Below are positions 62,159-64,000 of a DNA stretch of 64,000 nt, piece after piece. How positions within the stretch are numbered: the first letter of the stretch is position 1; every line of letters begins with the position of its first letter. The translations under genes and the position numbers were made by a program. The notes beneath the pieces are model-generated. The model had not been told where the DNA came from. It was given only the letters and a program-made list of their open reading frames with translations, and searched no databases. The stretch covers positions 167,739 through 231,738 of the forward strand of contig NZ_KE386872.1 of NCBI RefSeq assembly GCF_000429265.1, read 5' to 3'. The stretch is from Actinomyces gerencseriae DSM 6844. GTDB lineage: Bacteria; Actinomycetota; Actinomycetes; Actinomycetales; Actinomycetaceae.

Positions 62159-62583
62159 TGCTGCTCCTTGGGGTGCCGCCGACGTCCTCGCCGGCAAGGT
62201 GATGAGACCAGTGAAGTATCTCAGGTTCCGAGGCGTTCGCCGCACGCCGGTGGCGGCTTGTGCACGTGCGGGGCCGGAGCCGTCCGGGGGCGCGGTGGGG
62301 GGAGCCGTCCGGCCCTCCAGCCCTCCGAGGGCGCGGTGGCGACGGCGGCGCTGTGACGCGGCACGGGGTCCGCCCCTCCCGCTTCCGGGGGCGTGGCGCC
62401 GATCGCCGCGACCCGCTCGGGGTGCGCGGCGCGGGACTCCGGGGTCCGGAGCGGCCGGGCCGTGCGAGGACCGTGCGAGTCGAGGCGCGTTCCCGTGACC
62501 GGTCCGAGTCCCGGTGCTATGGTCTGGAGCCGTCCCCGTCCACAACGAACGAATAGCGATACGACACGTGTGAGAGGTTGTCA
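62159..62583. other. gene-free upstream region of the ROK kinase and the LXG-like gene
   Basis: About 425 very GC-rich bases without a credible gene. The minus-strand GATACT near 62217 could be a -10 for the kinase. The part before 62584 contains the ribosome-site-like GAGAGG for the next small frame. Confidence 0.4.
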
Positions 62584-62743
62584 GATGTCGGGTCAGTCGA
62601 AGTGGGATCGTAGTCAGGTGCTGGTGGTCATATCGAGTTCGAGGTTTTCGTGGTACTCACGATATCCGCGGGCGGAATCGAATCCTTTTGGGAGTGGCGG
62701 GCAAGGCGCTTATTTTTCGGGGGGCAGTGGTTATGCCGATTGA
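62584..62743 (+). CDS. possible small protein upstream of the LXG-like gene (uncertain, perhaps frameshifted)
   Basis: A 52-codon frame starting MSGQSKWDRSQVLVVISSSR after GAGAGGTTGTCAG and overlapping the next gene by 11 bases. The start looks like that of a helical WXG100/Lap-type companion protein. From about codon 20 the sequence becomes Ser/Gly/Tyr-rich, while a neighbouring frame continues with a helical stretch, ISAGGIESFWEWRARRLF. That suggests a frameshift in the genome or the assembly. No function is assigned. Confidence 0.35.
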
Positions 62744-63926
62744 TACTCATCTGGATGCGACGCCATCGGATATCACGGCGTCGGCGACGGCGATCGGTAA
62801 CATCAAGTCGCATGTTGATAGTACTGAGGATGATCTGATCAGCGCGCGCAAGAGCGTGTGCGAGTTGGAGGGATCGTCGGCCATAGCCGCCTCGGGGTCG
62901 ATCTCCACGTCGGTCGCTGATTGCGAGAGCCTGGTATCGAATCTGGGGAGCTACAAGACGGCTCTTGACAACCTGGCGAGCGCTCTGAACAGCGTCAAGA
63001 CGGATTTGCAGGGGATCCGAGACCAGGCGACCGCGGGTGGCCTGCTTCTCAATGGGGAGACCGTGTACGACCCGGCCACCGTCATGGCGGCGCCCGCAGA
63101 CGGCGGTGGCGGCGCCAGTGGGGGGAGTGACAGTGATGCGGCGGCGAAGACCGCCCTCTACAAGAACCTGGAGACCCAGGCCAGCGATATCCGCCTCCGG
63201 GAGACCGAGGCCCGCCAGGCGTTCGCGGACGCCTGCAATGCGATAACGGATATCACCAATCCGGTGGCGAAGACCATCGTGGGGGTCGTCGTGCCCAATA
63301 CGAAGGGCGGCGGCGCGAGGGCGGCGGTGAATGTTGCGAATTGGGCGATCGGCCGCGCATCGAATGCTGCTAGCTTGACGCGGGCCCTTGCTCTGCGGAA
63401 AACGAATGCGCGCGTGACGACAGAACTCGGCAATGGGAAGGTCAGGACCAGCCATAAGGCCGTCGATGGAAGAACCGTCGGCAGGACGCGGAGCGCCATC
63501 CACGATGGCGACCTGGGCAACTGGAAACCGGGTGCCGGAGCGGAGGACTCCACTGCTGCGAAGGTCGCCTCCGGGGCCGGCAGAGTCGGCAAGGTCCTCA
63601 AGGTGGCCGGTGTCGTCGGGGACGTGGCCAGTGGTGGAGTGGAGGCGTACGACCAGTGGAAGAAGGACTCGCATGACCCGTCGCTGGGCGACGGGGAGAA
63701 AGTCACCCGTGCGGCGGCGACTGGTCTGGGCACCGCTGGAGGCGCTTGGGCCGGCGGTGCGCTCGGAGCCAAGGTCGGCGCGGGCATCGGTGCGTGCCTC
63801 GGTGGTCCGGTGGGCGCCGCGGTCGGCGGCATTGCCGGCGGCATTATCGGCGGAGCCGTGGGATCGGCGGCTGGGAAGGCGATCGCAGACGGGGCCAAGG
63901 GGCTACTGCATAAAATGCTTCACTGA
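62733..63926 (+). CDS. LXG-like helical protein with C-terminal glycine zipper (possible type VII secretion substrate)
   Basis: 397 residues from the ATG at 62733 after GGGGGGCAG. Residues 1-110 are a long helical/coiled-coil region (DTHLDATPSDITASATAIGN, then LGSYKTALDNLASALNSVKT) like LXG or WXG100 domains. A Gly-rich hinge, a second helix region (YKNLETQASDIRLRETEARQ) and a basic middle follow. The last 75 residues are a glycine zipper of G/A-x-x-x-G repeats (GAKVGAGIGACLGGPVGAAV...) ending HKMLH. No enzymatic toxin domain is recognised. Glycine-zipper LXG toxins such as streptococcal TelE damage membranes, so this could be a pore-forming effector (inference). Confidence 0.55.
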   Translation: MPIDTHLDATPSDITASATAIGNIKSHVDSTEDDLISARKSVCELEGSSAIAASGSISTSVADCESLVSNLGSYKTALDNLASALNSVKTDLQGIRDQATAGGLLLNGETVYDPATVMAAPADGGGGASGGSDSDAAAKTALYKNLETQASDIRLRETEARQAFADACNAITDITNPVAKTIVGVVVPNTKGGGARAAVNVANWAIGRASNAASLTRALALRKTNARVTTELGNGKVRTSHKAVDGRTVGRTRSAIHDGDLGNWKPGAGAEDSTAAKVASGAGRVGKVLKVAGVVGDVASGGVEAYDQWKKDSHDPSLGDGEKVTRAAATGLGTAGGAWAGGALGAKVGAGIGACLGGPVGAAVGGIAGGIIGGAVGSAAGKAIADGAKGLLHKMLH

Positions 63927-63951
63927 GGTCTTCGTGACGGGGTGATCGGGC

Positions 63952-64000
63952 GTGTCGAGTGTTGGAATGGGTTTTGGTTGTCTGGTGCTGGGCGGGGGGA
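63952..64000 (+). CDS. possible start of the next gene, cut by the window end
   Basis: GTG at 63952 opens a frame MSSVGMGFGCLVLGGG that runs off the window, 25 bases after the LXG-like gene on the same strand. If real it is in the position of an immunity or accessory protein. The evidence is limited to position and an open frame. Confidence 0.25.
   Translation, partial: MSSVGMGFGCLVLGGG

Overview
The window is GC-rich DNA from an actinobacterium, most likely a member of the Actinomycetales close to Actinomyces/Schaalia. The evidence is gene content and order: dnaN-recF-dciA-gyrB-gyrA, a DUF3566 gene and tRNA-Ile/tRNA-Ala behind gyrA, CrgA, a class E sortase, and the actinobacterial cell-division signalling operon fhaA-fhaB-pstP-rodA-pbpA-pknA-pknB. 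GTG starts and 4-base ATGA/GTGA overlaps are common. The genus is inference.

Layout. 0-10.8 kb is the replication-initiation neighbourhood: end of dnaN, recF, dciA-like gene, a three-gene ECF vitamin/metal-type importer on the minus strand, gyrB, gyrA, a DUF3566 membrane protein, tRNA-Ile, a 44-residue membrane peptide, and tRNA-Ala. An 880-base gene-free stretch follows (10.8-11.7 kb) and ends in a dense cluster of DnaA-box-like sites. 11.7-25.8 kb is envelope and division housekeeping: rhomboid protease, cyclophilin, a coiled-coil membrane protein, aldo/keto reductase, CrgA, class E sortase, the Ser/Thr kinase-phosphatase-FHA-RodA-PBP operon, and tRNA-Leu. 25.8-33.7 kb is mixed metabolism: VanZ-like protein, secreted esterase, CstA pyruvate/peptide transporter with its YbdD partner, an AspT-type transporter, a MerR regulator with a textbook 19-base-spacer promoter, and a DUF77 thiamine-binding protein.

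33.7-48 kb is the accessory part. It holds a decayed DUF4143 ATPase, an NmrA/HxlR divergent pair with a clear operator, an ABC efflux-type pair, and an AAA ATPase whose DUF4276 partner has lost its middle. It also holds a VapBC pair, an IS1634-type transposase remnant joined to a beheaded PabA/TrpG amidotransferase, a MocR regulator, and an ISL3 transposase remnant that truncates an FMN reductase. That reductase is the last gene of an AzlCD plus B3/4-domain operon. The stretch around 42.4-47.6 kb looks less GC-rich than its neighbours.

48-52 kb carries luxS coupled to a membrane-anchored AlbA_2 (Schlafen-like) gene, and a DUF5360/TetR/SMR efflux group in which two related palindromes place the same repressor at both promoters. 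52.3-56.6 kb is the most coherent functional unit: a PI-PLC-family enzyme without a signal peptide, an MFS importer, an inositol monophosphatase-family enzyme and a convergent LacI regulator. These could together take up an inositol-containing glycerophosphodiester or phosphoinositide and release inositol. An AI-2E family exporter and an IolA/MmsA-type dehydrogenase, a late step of inositol catabolism, lie just downstream. A lipoprotein hydrolase and a ROK glucokinase follow. The window closes with an LXG-like protein with a C-terminal glycine zipper, which could be a contact-dependent toxin; the start of a possible next gene is cut by the window edge.

All gene calls rest on motifs, length and context read by eye; no database search was run.
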